Source of the DNA: Persicaria tinctoria
Lineage: Eukaryota > Streptophyta > Magnoliopsida > Caryophyllales > Polygonaceae
Direction of reading: 5' to 3'
Assembly: GCA_037127255.1 (NCBI GenBank)
Contig: JBANSL010000002.1
Span: 95,138,519 to 95,202,518, forward strand
DNA: 64,000 nucleotides
The position numbers and the translations under genes are program-made. A model generated the notes under the pieces. It was not told the DNA's origin. It saw only the letters and a program-made list of their open reading frames with translations, and made no database searches. Positions 23,814-36,768 of this stretch are shown one piece after another. Each line of letters starts with the position of its first letter. Position 1 is the stretch's first letter.

Positions 23814-24028
23814 ATTAATTTATACCTTGAAAAGTAAGATTTTGTTTTTATGGTTTAAATTGTTATTTTTCCATTCTTTTAGTTTTGCATAAAATATTAT
23901 TCTGCAACCAATTAACATGCATGGTCGTTCATTTTTCACAAATTTCAATTCCAAAAACAACTTTCAAGAAATTCAACTTCTCCCGTTAATTTAACCAAAC
24001 TATATAGGCAATTTTCAATGTCTCCTAA

Positions 24029-26697
24029 TGTAACGGCCCAGGATTATGATTCTCAGGTTACGTTTCGAGGGATAAAACCCCTCGTAAGGACCTTGCGCCC
24101 CGAGTACATGTTGAAGGTTTCAAACTTACTTTAACGTTTTCAAAGGGGGATTTCATACCCAAAATCGAAGGGATCGTTGGAATCCCCGGGGAAGTCCCCT
24201 GTACCTGTCGTAAATCTAAGCGTGGAAATCGGAAATAGTGCAACTAGCGGAAACAAGTATAATACAAAAGTGTGCCACGGCAGAGCCGGGTCAAAACGGA
24301 GTCAAGAGTATAAATCCCAAAATATAATCAGAGTCTAGTGAAGTCTACACTCCAGCGCTCACTCTCCGCCGACAAAATGACCCGCGTAATTAGGCAAACA
24401 GCACCGATAGGATGAACATAGATAATACCTAAAAACATTGATATGGGGCGGGATCAGATCGATGCCCACTTCTCTGCATCCCAACCATAAGCACACATAT
24501 ACGCTATTCCTAATAAAGATGCTTCTAGATGCATGGCGGAATAGTAACACACTAACATGCTCCTAAGATCAAGTGCATAATAATAATAAGGCCTTAGCAT
24601 AGAATACCAAGTGGTATATCCCTCTCCTACCTCCACCCCTTCCGATAGGTGGAGACTGGCCAGCTCGTGAATGCATTCATTCATAATTGGGCGGCACGCA
24701 TGCCTAACCCGCTCCACAATAAAGCCCGCAGGCATATAATAAAAGGAAGTGCATTACTCGATTGACTCAGGGTACCCGATGAAGCTGGGCTACCCTATGA
24801 CCCTAGCAATGACTCTAGTTACTTCACAGATAACGGCCGTTCTGTTTACATACGCATAAAGAAATAGGATGCTCAACGATCAATGCAACCTAGCATGGTA
24901 CTACATGGCATGCTGATCATGAATGCAACACCTAGTATATCATGCACCTATAGCAGGGAATCACTCTATTCAATCTGAGTAAGCTCCGAAGAGACTTACC
25001 TGGTATCGCAGAACAGCAAAAGGCAATCAACCAGGCAATATGAATCCAACACGTCACAGATGATCACCTAACAAGTATAAGTACATGAATGAGTCTATCT
25101 CTAAGGCACACAAAGCATAGAATTATCACACATATAACTTCACAACTTAACATAACAACCGTCACATCATCATTTCCATAATATCAACTTTATCTCGTAA
25201 TCTATCATCTCAACATCTCACAAGCATACTCAATATAATTCTCCAATTCACCAACTTAGGATAATCCCCATTTCATACTTAACCAATTTGCATGCCATCA
25301 TTTCAAAATCTTACTTAGCATATAATTGCACATCTTCATCATAATCATCTAACATTTAACCACAATAATAAATCACCACAATATCACATATTAAATCTCA
25401 AACAACATCTTATATTTTAACCCTAATAGTATTACATACTACTTCTAACATCTTTTATTTTAACATCTTTATAAAATATTTATAAAATCCCAACAATATT
25501 CATTAAATCAAAACATTCATTTTTAATTTACCAAACCAACCTCACTTTATTAAAATTACCAAAAACCACCCACTTATTTTATAAAAGTCCAACCCGGCCC
25601 CCTTGTTTTAATTAAACCAAACCGGGCCCTTCAAAAGTTAGTCCCAAAGAAGCTTCCCATTTGTTTCTTTCAATTCAACGAGCTGGAGGTTTAAAAGAGG
25701 AAGGGGGGCCCACGCACACAGGGAGGAAGGAAGGAACGAGGAGGAAGGAAGAGAGCTCACCGAGAGGGTTCCGAAGCTTCGTCGGAGTTCGTCGGGATCT
25801 CGATGGACTCGCCGGAGTCTCGATCCGCGCTAGCTCGGCCTAGGACGGAAGAACGGGGGTTAAAGGCGGTGCTTTTCACAGCTCGAAGTCGAATGGAAAG
25901 GGAAACGAGCCTTACCGGGGTTCTCGGAGAAAACAGGGAGGAAGGAGAAGGGAAGAGGTGCTGCTCGGCGGCGGTGGTGGCTCCGGCTGCTGCTGGTGGC
26001 GACGGCGGCGCTCCGGGGAGGAGGTGGTGCGGCAGTGGTGGAGGTGGCGGTGGTGAGGTGTGGCGGTGGTGAGGTGTGGCGGTGGTGAGGTGCGGCGGTG
26101 GTGGAAATGGCGTGAGGAAGCTCAAGAACCAGTTTTGGCTTGTGAAATGTCGAGAGAGAGAAGGAGAGAGAAGAGGAAGAATCAACACAAATCTGATTTT
26201 TCCAAAGGTCAAATTGCACATAAAAGGTCCATTTTTTTGTGAAGAGTGAGGTATTGTTTGTTTGTCAAAATAAGGGGGTCAAAGAGTGGGGGAAGGAAAG
26301 GAGAGGATAAGATTTTACTATAATTAGGAGGTGATGAGTTGGATTAGGATAAGAGAAAGCAAAAAGAGAGGGAGGGGAGGTGAGGATAAGATTTTACTAT
26401 AATTAGGAGGTGATGAGTTGGATTAGGATAAGAGAAAGCAAAAAGAGAGGGAGGGGAGGTGAGGATAAGATTTTACTATAATTAGGAGGTGATGAGTTGG
26501 ATTAGGATAAGGATTCGGAATATGACGGAATTGAGAGCTCGGGTCGGGGATTTAAATTTCCGCTGATTGATCGTTCAAAACCGAAATGAAAGACGGAATT
26601 GATTTTTAAATCGGAAAATTTGGGTCGGAATTTATTTTAAATTCATTTTGATTTTCTTTTTCCGAAAATTAATATTTTAAAAATCCGAGCCTTTACA
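24029..26697 (-). repeat. 3' LTR of the gypsy element
   Basis: It carries three copies of a 79-bp unit (26304-26540 region) and one extra 16-bp GTGAGGTGTGGCGGTG unit near 26053-26095 relative to its partner, which accounts for its extra 95 bp. Short open frames inside are duplicated in the other LTR and are low-complexity Pro/His or Arg/Gly translations, not genes. Confidence 0.95.
26304..26540. repeat. 79-bp tandem repeat, three copies, in the 3' LTR
   Basis: AGGATAAGATTTTACTATAA starts copies at 26304, 26383 and 26462. The matching region of the 5' LTR (about 35037-35163) has only two copies. Confidence 0.9.
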
Positions 26698-27444
26698 TCA
26701 TCCACCTCTAAAAACAAGTCTCGTCCCCGAGACTAAAATCATTCTAAAGTGGGGATGAAGTTGGAATTGGTGAGTCCAAGGATCACGTCATCGATCCCGT
26801 AAGTACCTCATAAGTGCCCCCATGGGATCTCACAGTACCGTCGTCATGATCATAATACTCCCAATCGGTCGTAGTAAGGATGTGGTAGGGGCCCCTACCA
26901 CACCCCACTCCGACTCCTCAGGCATACCATAACTCAAAACCATCATGACATCTCCGCTAGGTCTTAGCAAGCGATCTACAGGTGCCCCCATACATGCTTG
27001 TATCCACTTCGTGGGGCGTCATAATGAAAGCTCGGGTTGGAATAGTTTTCTCAAAATCTATGTCCCTTTTTAAATCACCATTTAATATTCTTTAAATTCG
27101 ACATTAAACACGGCATTCCCAATCTTCCCAATCATTCTACATCCACCTCTAAAGGCTAATCCCACATTCTCTTCCTAGGTTCCGAGTCAAATCATAATTC
27201 CACCATTCAATCTCTAGCATTTCTAATATTTGGTATCATGGATATAGCAGAATGATCATATTCTCAAGATAAGCAGGGGATTATAGCACGTCAAAGACAG
27301 TCACATACCATAATATCTAGCACATCATCACATCATCGAGGCTCATCACATCATATCACCAAGGATCTGCACATAACTACCACGTATAAGCACACAAATC
27401 AAGGAGACACCACTAACCAATCCCAACCAACTAACTAGGCATAC
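26698..27444 (-). other. gypsy 3' internal non-coding region with polypurine tract
   Basis: It lies between the integrase stop and the 3' LTR. The bases next to the LTR read AGAGGTGGATGA on the minus strand, a purine-rich tract in the expected place. No gene is seen. Confidence 0.7.
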
Positions 27445-28488
27445 TCACCGCACTCGAGAGGTCAAGGTAATGTCTACGCTCGGCTCAACATAGGACGCAA
27501 GTAGCTCATCTAAGACATCTCCATAGCTAGCCCGAATGCTCTCCTCGGTCTCCCATGTGGCCTCCTCAGGGCTCCTCCTAGACCACTGAACCAGAAGCAA
27601 AGGAACCTCCCTGTTCCTAAGCTTCTTGACACGACGATCAAGGACCCTCACCGGACGCTCTACAAAGGTATGGTCAGGCTCAACGTGAAGGTCTGAGTGG
27701 TCAAGGACATGACTAGGGTCGGGAATATACTGACGGAGCTGGGAGACATGAAAGACGTTATGGACGCCGGCTAAGGATGGAGGTAAGGCTAAACGGTAGG
27801 CTACCACACCAACCCTCTCTAGGATCTCAAATGGGCCAATGAACCTCGGACTCAACTTCCCTTTGATGCCGAATCGTCGAACTCCCCTGGTGGGCGAAAC
27901 TCGAAGCCATACATGCGAGCCTACCTCGAACTCAAGCTCGGTCCTCCGTCTGTCCGCATACTTCTTCTGTCGATCCTGGGCTACCCTCATATGCTCTCGG
28001 ATGCGACCAACCTTATCAACTGTCTCTCTGACCATCTCGGGCAATGACAGAACTGTATCTGCAGGCTCGTCCCAGCAAACCGGCGACTTGCATCGCCTCC
28101 CATACAAAGCCTCATAGGGGGCCATCTCGATCGACGCGTGGTAGCTGTTGTTGTAAGAAAACTCCACTAGCGGTAGATGCTTGACCCAATGGTCACCCCA
28201 ATCCAAGACGCACGATCGCAACATGTCCTCCAACGTCTGAATCGTCCTCTCGCTCTGGCCATCTGTCTGCGGGTGATAAGCCGTACTGAAATGCAATCTG
28301 GAGCCCAAACTCTCCTGAACCTGCTGCCAAAACCTCGAGGTGAAGCGTCCATCTCGATCAGATACGATCCTCTCTGGTACTCCATGAAGCCTCACAATCT
28401 GGCGAATGAACTCGTCTGCTAACTTCGAAGCTGGCCATGTCTCCTGAATAGCTATGAAATGGGCCGACTTGGTCAACCTGTCGACCAC
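27445..28488 (-). pseudogene. gypsy integrase, C-terminal part with chromodomain-like tail
   Basis: This is the continuation, in the same frame, of the polyprotein after the nonsense codon at 28519-28521; its first codon is GTG, not a true start. It contains SDRDGRFTSRFW (second catalytic Asp) and HPQTDGQSERTIQTLEDML (catalytic Glu). A basic GPFEILERVG..Y segment follows, then PLLLVQWSRRSPEEATWETEE, which resembles the chromodomain that targets some gypsy elements to heterochromatin. Alone it lacks the first catalytic Asp. Confidence 0.9.
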
Positions 28489-28518
28489 GACCCAAATAGT
28501 GTCAAATCCTCTGACGTC

Positions 28519-31500
28519 TCATCTCAACCCAGTGACGAAATCCATGGAGATGTCTGTCCACTTCCACTCGGGAACTGGAAGTGACTGGACGGGTCCTCCC
28601 GGCCTCTGGTGATCAATCCGAACCTGCTGGCAAACCTGATATCTGGCCACGAACTCTGTGATGTCTGCTCTCATCCTCTGCCACCAATAACTCCTCCTCA
28701 GATCCTGATACATCTTATTCGTCCCTGGATGGACAGAATAAGGGGTGGAGTGAGCCTCCTGCATGATCCTCTGTCTCAAATCTGACGTCGAGGGAACTAC
28801 AACTCTGCCCTGAAAGGTCAGCATCCCGTCTGCTCTCTCTGCAAGCTCTCTAAATCTGCCCTGAGCCATCCGCCCTCTCAGAACTGCAACCTCTGGACAA
28901 TCTGCCTGACCCTGCCGAATCTCTGCTGTCAACTCTGCCTGCACCTCTAAGAACGACAACTGCCCGTGATCTCGCTGGATCCAAACCTCAAAGCAGCATC
29001 TCATCAGATCTCTCTGCAAATCTCGCTGAGCTGTAAGCCTCTCAACGGTCACCTCATGATGAGTCTTCCTACTCAACGCATCTGCCACTACATTGGCCTT
29101 CCCTGGATGGTAGACTATGTCCAAGTCATAGTCCTTCAGAAGCTCCAACCATCGTCTCTGACGCATGTTGAGCTCCTTCTGTGTGAAAATGTACTTCAAG
29201 CTCTTGTGATCCGTCATCACCTTGCAAGAAGTACCATATAGATAATGTCTCCAGATCTTCAGAGCGTGAATCACGGCTGCCAACTCCAAATCATGGATGG
29301 GGTAAGACACCTCTGGAGGCTTCAACTGACGTGAAGCATAAGCGATGACCCGATCTCTCTGATGCAGAACACAACCCAAGCCGGAATGCGAAGCGTCTGT
29401 GTAGATAACGAAGTCCTCTGTCCCATCTGGCAGAGCTAACACCGGAGCAGTCGTCAACTTCTGCTTCAGAAGCTCAAAGCTGGCCTGACAATCTGAACTC
29501 CACTCGAAGGGGACGTCCTTCTTCAGCAGCTGTGTCATCGGTCTAGCAATACTCGAGAAACCCTGGACGAACCTCCTGTAGTAACTAGCCAATCCCAGGA
29601 ATGAGCGGATATCTCTGACGTTCTTGGGCACCTCCCAAGCAACGATGGCATCAATCTTTGCCGGATCCACGGCAACTCCCTCAGCTGAAATAACGTGGCC
29701 TAAGAAAGCCACCTCTGTGAGCCAGAACTCACACTTGCTGTACTTCCCATACAACTGATGCTTCCTCAGCGTCTCTAGCACAATCCTCAAATGCTCCTCG
29801 TGCTCCTCTCTACTCCTCGAGTAGACTAAGATGTCATCGATGAAGACGACGACGAACTTGTCCAAGAAGTCGATGAACACTCGGTTCATGAGCTCCATGA
29901 ACGCGGCTGGTGCATTGGTCAGCCCAAACGGCATGACCACGAACTCGTAGTGACCATAGCGGGTCCGAAAAGCGGTCTTCGGAACATCCTCTGGCTTCAC
30001 CCTGAGCTGATGATAGCCCGACCTCAAGTCGATCTTCGAGAAGACCACGGCGCCCTGCAGCTGATCCATCAGATCATCAATCCGGGGAAGAGGATAACGG
30101 TTCTTCACCGTCGCCCGGTTCAGCTCCCGATAGTCGATGCACAGTCTCAACGACCCATCCTTCTTCTTGACGAATAGCACTGGCGCTCCCCAAGGCGATG
30201 CACTAGGCCGAATGTAGCCCTTCTCAGCTAGCTCCTCTAGCTGAGCCTTCAGCTCGGCCATCTCCGTCGGTGCCATGCGATAAGGAACTCGCGAGATAGG
30301 TCTGGTGCCTGGCTCTAACTCAATCGCGAAGTCGACCTCTCTCGGCGGGGGAAGTCCTGGTAGCTCCTCTGGAAACACATCTGCGAAGTCTCTGACAACG
30401 GGAACATCTGATACACTGGGGTGCGTGCGATCCACCTCTAAAGCATAACACCAATACCCGACGCAACCTTGGTCTAAAAGTCTGGCGGCTCTGACTACGC
30501 TGATGAGTGATCCATTCCTCTTGGGGTCGCTCCCCCAAACCTGGTGCTCGGTCCCGTCGGATGCCAAAATCGACACTGTCCTCGTCCGCAAGTTGATGAT
30601 AGCCCCGTAGTGGTCCATGAAGTCCATACCCAAGATGAGATCGTCCATCCTCAATGGCATAACTATAAGGTCGGTAGGCCACTCTCGCTCACCTATCCGG
30701 ATGGGGCACCCTAAAATCTCACGACTCGTCCTAACCTTGGCCCCATCCGCCAGACCAATAGTAAGGGGTGAACCACTCGTGCAGCTCAGGCTCAGCCTGG
30801 CCACGCACGCCTCTGCTATGAAGCAGTGAGTTGCATCAGTGTCAAACAAGATAGATAGGCACTCATCATGGAAGAATATCGTACCTGCGGAAGTCGGGGC
30901 TGAGCGGTCATCAGCATGCATCTGAAATACGCGGGGCGGTGGGGGTAATCCTGGTCCTCGACCTCCCGAACTCTGGCCACGATCATACCCTGACCCTGAA
31001 GGTCCTACAGAAGATGATCCACGACCCTGACCTGACCCAGATGGTCCTCTACCTCCACGTCCGGAACCTCTACCTCCTCTACCTCCGCCTCGGCCTCTGC
31101 CGGAAGGGTCACCTCGTCCCTGGCCCTGACCCTGGCCCGGGGGATATGTCAGCAGTGGTGGCTGAGGAGCCGCAGGAAGTCTCGGTGGCTGTGCAGTAGC
31201 TGGAGCTCCACGACTCTGAGGGCATGTAGCAGCTCGGTGCCCCATAGTACCACAGGTATAGCAGACAGTCGAACGGTCTGGGCAAGAAGCAATGAAGTGG
31301 CCCCTCCCGAAATATCCATGGCAGGTCCTTACTCTGGCATCTCCTCCATAAGCAGTCTGAACTGGGGGTGCTCTCTGTGCAGCTCCGTAATATCCTCCTC
31401 TAAACGCTCCTCTCCTAGATCTGTCGTCTCCACGGGTGTCGGCTGGACGCGCCCTCTTCGCATCAGGGCGAACAGTAGAGTAGGAAGTCTCACACAGAAT

Positions 31501-32292
31501 CCTCTGCTGATCGTACATAAGGATGACCTCCAGAAATCGGTCAAAGCTGACAGCTCCCAAGCTGGACGCATGCAGAAGGACAGGAGGCGGCAATCTCATA
31601 GACAGCATACGGATCCGACTCTCGTCTGATGGGCATAGATGATCGCAGTATATCAGCTCGCTCTTGAACTGACGAACAATAGCAGCTACAGAAGCCGACC
31701 GGTCACAGATGCCGCGCATAAAAGATACCTCCCTAGCCATCTGTATCCCTGGTGGACGGTACTCCCTCAGCATCATGGATCTGAAATCGTCATAGGTCCA
31801 CTCGGTCCGCTCCTTCTTGCAGCCAAACCATCTGGCATTCGCGTCCTCCCGTAGAAGTCCGGCAGCAAGTCTCTGTCTCTCAGAGTCAGGTACAGCAACA
31901 TGGTCAAATAACCCCTCCATATCACGCAGCCATCTCTCAACGTCATCTCCGACGCCTCCTGCGAAGGTCGGCGGGCTACACTGAGCAAACCTCTTGACCC
32001 AATCGATGCGCTTCTCAGGGCACGCATCGCCCACAGGCTCGGCTGGCTGCTGAACTGGGACCTCTGGCGTCGGCGCCGTAGATCGAGCCCCTCCACGTAG
32101 CTCGCTCAGAATATCATGAAGCGCTGACACTAGCTGCCCAATCCTAGTCTCTGGGGAAGCTGGCACCCGGTCATCAACTCGCGGTGGCGAAACTCGCCCC
32201 TCGGCACCCTCAGCGGCAACTCGACGAGGGCGTCCCCTGCCGCGACGCGCCCTACCCCCACGCCCATCTAAGCCACGTCTCGGATCAACCAT
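28519..32292 (-). pseudogene. gypsy gag-protease-RT-RNase H-integrase N-terminus
   Basis: 1257 codons run from a genuine ATG at 32292 ([13 protein letters not shown], basic). Gag ends with a zinc knuckle [14 protein letters not shown]; a second, upstream knuckle has lost one Cys ([14 protein letters not shown]). The protease site reads [11 protein letters not shown], with Asp in place of the usual Gly. RT has [26 protein letters not shown] and the catalytic [11 protein letters not shown]. RNase H has [12 protein letters not shown]. The integrase HHCC finger has Tyr in place of one Cys ([10 protein letters not shown]). The frame ends at a TGA where the family usually has a charged codon, and reading would continue in frame downstream. 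The copy looks unable to supply functional protease and integrase. Confidence 0.92.
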
Positions 32293-32759
32293 ACTTGCTA
32301 CATAACAATAATTATATCACTCAGCACAGAAGCACTCAACGATTCAATGGGACCCTCTTCAAGGAGGATCGCCCTCAGGCCCAATTGAATTTAAGACATA
32401 CAAGCACAGAGACGATCTATGTCGCCCTTCGGGGGACGACTAACCGGAGGGGCAAATACCTCACGGTCTCCTAACCCATTGTACTCCAACCCTCGAGTTC
32501 CTTGGAGTCTTCATAACCCATCTGTAAAAGAAAGCTAGTATTTTGCCTACCTTCCCCGAATTCTACATCCATAAGGGATGCCTATCGCATAGTCTCTACC
32601 CCACGAGATTGCCATTCATAATTGATTAATTTATAGTTATGTCCAATTAAATTCATTTTGCCCCTTGAAAACAATTTGAAAACCACTTGAAAACAATTTG
32701 AAAACCTTGGGCCATTTTCAAAACCACTTCAACCTATCATACTCGGATTGCAAAACCTG
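32293..32759 (-). other. gypsy 5' leader
   Basis: Non-coding sequence between the primer site and the gag ATG. It includes a short direct repeat (GAAAACAATTTGAAAACC) at about 32667-32705. Confidence 0.75.
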
Positions 32760-32771
32760 GCTCTGATACCA
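32760..32771 (-). other. Primer binding site (tRNA-iMet), gypsy
   Basis: TGGTATCAGAGC on the minus strand, five bases inside the 5' LTR. Confidence 0.92.
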
Positions 32772-32776
32772 CCTTT

Positions 32777-35350
32777 TGTAACGGCCCAGGATTATGATTC
32801 CCAGGTTACGTTTCGAGGGATAACACCCCTCGTAAGGACCTTGCGCCCCGAGTACATGTTGAAGGTTTCAAACTTACTTTAACGTTTTCAAAGGGGGATT
32901 TCATACCCAAAATCGAAGGGATCGTTGGAATCCCCGGGGAAGTCCCCTGTACCTGTCGTAAATCTAAGCGTGGAAATCGGAAATAGTGCAACTAGCGGAA
33001 ACAAGTATAATACAAAAGTGTGCCACGGCAGAGCCGGGTCAAAACGGAGTCAAGAGTATAAATCCCAAAATATAATCAGAGTCTAGTGAAGTCTACACTC
33101 CAGCGCTCACTCTCCGCCGACAAAATGACCCGCGTAATTAGGCAAACAGCACCGATAGGATGAACATAGATAATACCTAAAAACATTGATATGGGGCGGG
33201 ATCAGATCGATGCCCACTTCTCTGCATCCCAACCATAAGCACACATATACGCTATTCCTAATAAAGATGCTTCTAGATGCATGGCGGAATAGTAACACAC
33301 TAACATGCTCCTAAGATCAAGTGCATAATAATAATAAGGCCTTAGCATAGAATACCAAGTGGTATATCCCTCTCCTACCTCCACCCCTTCCGATAGGTGG
33401 AGACTGGCCAGCTCGTGAATGCATTCATTCATAATTGGGCGGCACGCATGCCTAACCCGCTCCACAATAAAGCCCGCAGGCATATAATAAAAGGAAGTGC
33501 ATTACTCGATTGACTCAGGGTACCCGATGAAGCTGGGCTACCCTATGACCCTAGCAATGACTCTAGTTACTTCACAGATAACGGCCGTTCTGTTTACATA
33601 CGCATAAAGAAATAGGATGCTCAACGATCAATGCAACCTAGCATGGTACTACATGGCATGCTGATCATGAATGCAACACCTAGTATATCATGCACCTATA
33701 GCAGGGAATCACTCTATTCAATCTGAGTAAGCTCCGAAGAGACTTACCTGGTATCGCAGAACAGCAAAAGGCAATCAACCAGGCAATATGAATCCAACAC
33801 GTCACAGATGATCACCTAACAAGTATAAGTACATGAATGAGTCTATCTCTAAGGCACACAAAGCATAGAATTATCACACATATAACTTCACAACTTAACA
33901 TAACAACCGTCACATCATCATTTCCATAATATCAACTTTATCTCGTAATCTATCATCTCAACATCTCACAAGCATACTCAATATAATTCTCCAATTCACC
34001 AACTTAGGATAATCCCCATTTCATACTTAACCAATTTGCATGCCATCATTTCAAAATCTTACTTAGCATATAATTGCACATCTTCATCATAATCATCTAA
34101 CATTTAACCACAATAATAAATCACCACAATATCACATATTAAATCTCAAACAACATCTTATATTTTAACCCTAATAGTATTACATACTACTTCTAACATC
34201 TTTTATTTTAACATCTTTATAAAATATTTATAAAATTCCAACAATATTCATTAAATCAAAACATTCATTTTTAATTTACCAAACCAACCTCACTTTATTA
34301 AAATTACCAAAAACCACCCACTTATTTTATAAAAGTCCAACCCGGCCCCCTTGTTTTAATTAAACCAAACCGGGCCCTTCAAAAGTTAGTCCCAAAGAAG
34401 CTTCCCATTTGTTTCTTTCAATTCAACGAGCTGGAGGTTTAAAAGAGGAAGGGGGGCCCACGCACACAGGGAGGAAGGAAGGAACGAGGAGGAAGGAAGA
34501 GAGCTCACCGAGAGGGCTCCGAAGCTTCGTCGGAGTTCGTCGGGATCTCGATGGACTCGCCGGAGTCTCGATCCGCGCTAGCTCGGCCTAGGACGGAAGA
34601 ACGGGGGTTAAAGGCGGTGCTTTTCACAGCTCGAAGTCGAATGGAAAGGGAAACGAGCCTTACCGGGGTTCTCGGAGAAAACAGGGAGGAAGGAGAAGGG
34701 AAGAGGTGCTGCTCGGCGGCGGTGGTGGCTCCGGCTGCTGCTGGTGGCGACGGCGGCGCTCCGGGGAGGAGGTGGTGCGGCAGTGGTGGAGGTGGCGGTG
34801 GTGAGGTGTGGCGGTGGTGAGGTGCGGCGGTGGTGGAAATGGCGTGAGGAAGCTCAAGAACCAGTTTTGGCTTGTGAAATGTCGAGAGAGAGAAGGAGAG
34901 AGAAGAGGAAGAATCAACACAAATCTGATTTTTCCAAAGGTCAAATTGCACATAAAAGGTCCATTTTTTTGTGAAGAGTGAGGTATTGTTTGTTTGCCAA
35001 AATAAGGGGGTCAAAGAGTGGGGGAAGGAAAGGAGAGGATAAGATTTTACTATAATTAGGAGGTGATGAGTTGGATTAGGATAAGAGAAAGCAAAAAGAG
35101 AGGGAGGGGAGGTGAGGATAAGATTTTACTATAATTAGGAGGTGATGAGTTGGATTAGGATAAGGATTCGGAATATGACGGAATTGAGAGCTCGTGTCGG
35201 GGATTTAAATTTCCGCTGATTGATCGTTCAAAACCGAAATGAAAGACGGAATTGATTTTTAAATCGGAAAATTTGGGTCGGAATTTATTTTAAATTCATT
35301 TTGATTTTCTTTTTCCGAAAATTAATATTTTAAAAATCCGAGCCTTTACA
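32777..35350 (-). repeat. 5' LTR of the gypsy element
   Basis: Partner of 24029-26697. It has two copies of the 79-bp unit and ends at the CCTAA target duplication. Confidence 0.95.
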
Positions 35351-35355
35351 CCTAA

Positions 35356-36768
35356 TTCATTTATCTTTATACTTTTTTCTTCACAAATACAATTATCAAT
35401 CTAAAATTAAATGAGTTTTCACTCTTATAACAAAATAAAGCATTAAGATTTATGAATAATCATCTTAGAGTCCGCTTTATCTTCAATCGTTATTTTCTAT
35501 TTTATCTGTATTTTGGCATATATACATGACGAGGATCCGAGCGATAAATTCCCTATCTCATTATCCAATATATCAACGGAAGGAAAAAAAAATAAAACTT
35601 TTTGTAAATCTATAGTATTTTTTTATTTCTCTTATATACGTTTTCTCAACTCTTCAAAATAAGAAAGCTATTATCTTTAAAGATAAAAAAATCCATATAA
35701 AATTATCTCTAACACCAAAACTTATGATGCTATTTTTTACTATTATGAGAAAAACAAAAAACCATTTTTTGATAAATCTAGGTAGCTATGTTAATTAATT
35801 ATATTTCCACTTTATCTCATGCTAAGACATGCAAACATGTTCCAATATCCCAAAAATAAATAAGAGTGAATTGCTTGCCTTTTCTCTTAACCACTTCCTG
35901 GGTTTAAGGCTCAATGCATTGCTTTTGGTGTAGCCCCAAAATTCAATATATTATACAGTATTATATTGTATGATTAAATTATTAATATAACTTTGTTCTA
36001 AAATATTATTATATAATTGTGCATCTAACTTATACTTATTTTGCTTCACTGTCCATGTCCATTAATGAGGAAACATATTCGTGTGATATCAGTCAGATTT
36101 GTTTTCATCTGCAATATATTTATTTATTTTTTATTTCATTTAATTCATGGGTTCACTAAAATAAACCCTTTTTAAATTAAAATTCGTGCATAATATATAT
36201 GTGTTTCAAGTACATTTTACTAGGAATAAAATTATTACAATATATATATACATGCCCAGTATACCACGTACCCTTTTGCTTTTGTCATAAACCATGGAAG
36301 ATTAATTAAAATAAAAATCACATTATTGATTATAATTATAAAATTAAATATGTATGTGCGTGTGAGCCAGCGTGATCAAGAGAAAGAGCTGGCATGTAAT
36401 ATTATAAGCAGTCAACCGTTTGACCATGCCTGTAAATCTACAATTTAATTTAATGCAGGGATAATAATGTTCATCTTATAATTAATTATTGTTTTGTTTT
36501 ACAGTAATGTATTTTTAATTATAATTTCAAAATTTAATCAATAAATTGTTCATGATTGTTTATGTGTTAGTTAGAAGCTAATGGCTCCTAAATTAAAATC
36601 TTCAGTTTAAATCTCACCCTAAAATAGTAGGTATAATTTTATCTCTTTGTTAAAAAGTTAAATGTCTTATATTATATATATGATGAAGTATTTCATATCT
36701 AAAAAATTTATCGAATATAAAAAACATGTACTTTATAATCGAACCGATCTAATCATAAATGTTGTTGA
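35356..36768. other. AT-rich intergenic DNA
   Basis: No gene is supported. Sequence is strongly AT-rich with no clear repeat structure. Confidence 0.6.

Larger units (their letters stand above)
24029..35350 (-). mobile_element. Ty3/gypsy retrotransposon (Tekay/Del-like chromovirus), young insertion
   Basis: An 11.3-kb element lies on the minus strand with LTRs of 2669 bp (24029-26697) and 2574 bp (32777-35350). A perfect 5-bp target duplication, CCTAA, flanks it at 24024-24028 and 35351-35355. The LTRs begin TGTAAAGGC and end CCGTTACA on the minus strand. By eye I find about six base substitutions between them, plus two tandem-repeat length differences, so insertion was recent. Order is primer site, gag, protease, RT, RNase H and integrase with a chromodomain-like tail, then the 3' LTR. 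A single nonsense codon splits the polyprotein. Long LTRs and the C-terminal domain point to the Tekay/Del clade; that placement is inference. Confidence 0.95.

Noticed and set aside
24058..24735. Paired minus-strand open frames (61, 63 and 93 codons), repeated at 32806-33483
   Set aside because: They are identical simply because the two LTRs are copies. No start context or homology supports a protein.
25757..26242. Open frames of up to 154 codons in the gypsy LTR, repeated at 34505-35014
   Set aside because: Low-complexity Pro/His/Ser or Arg/Gly translations of GGTGGCGG repeats on both strands; lengths change with repeat number between LTRs.
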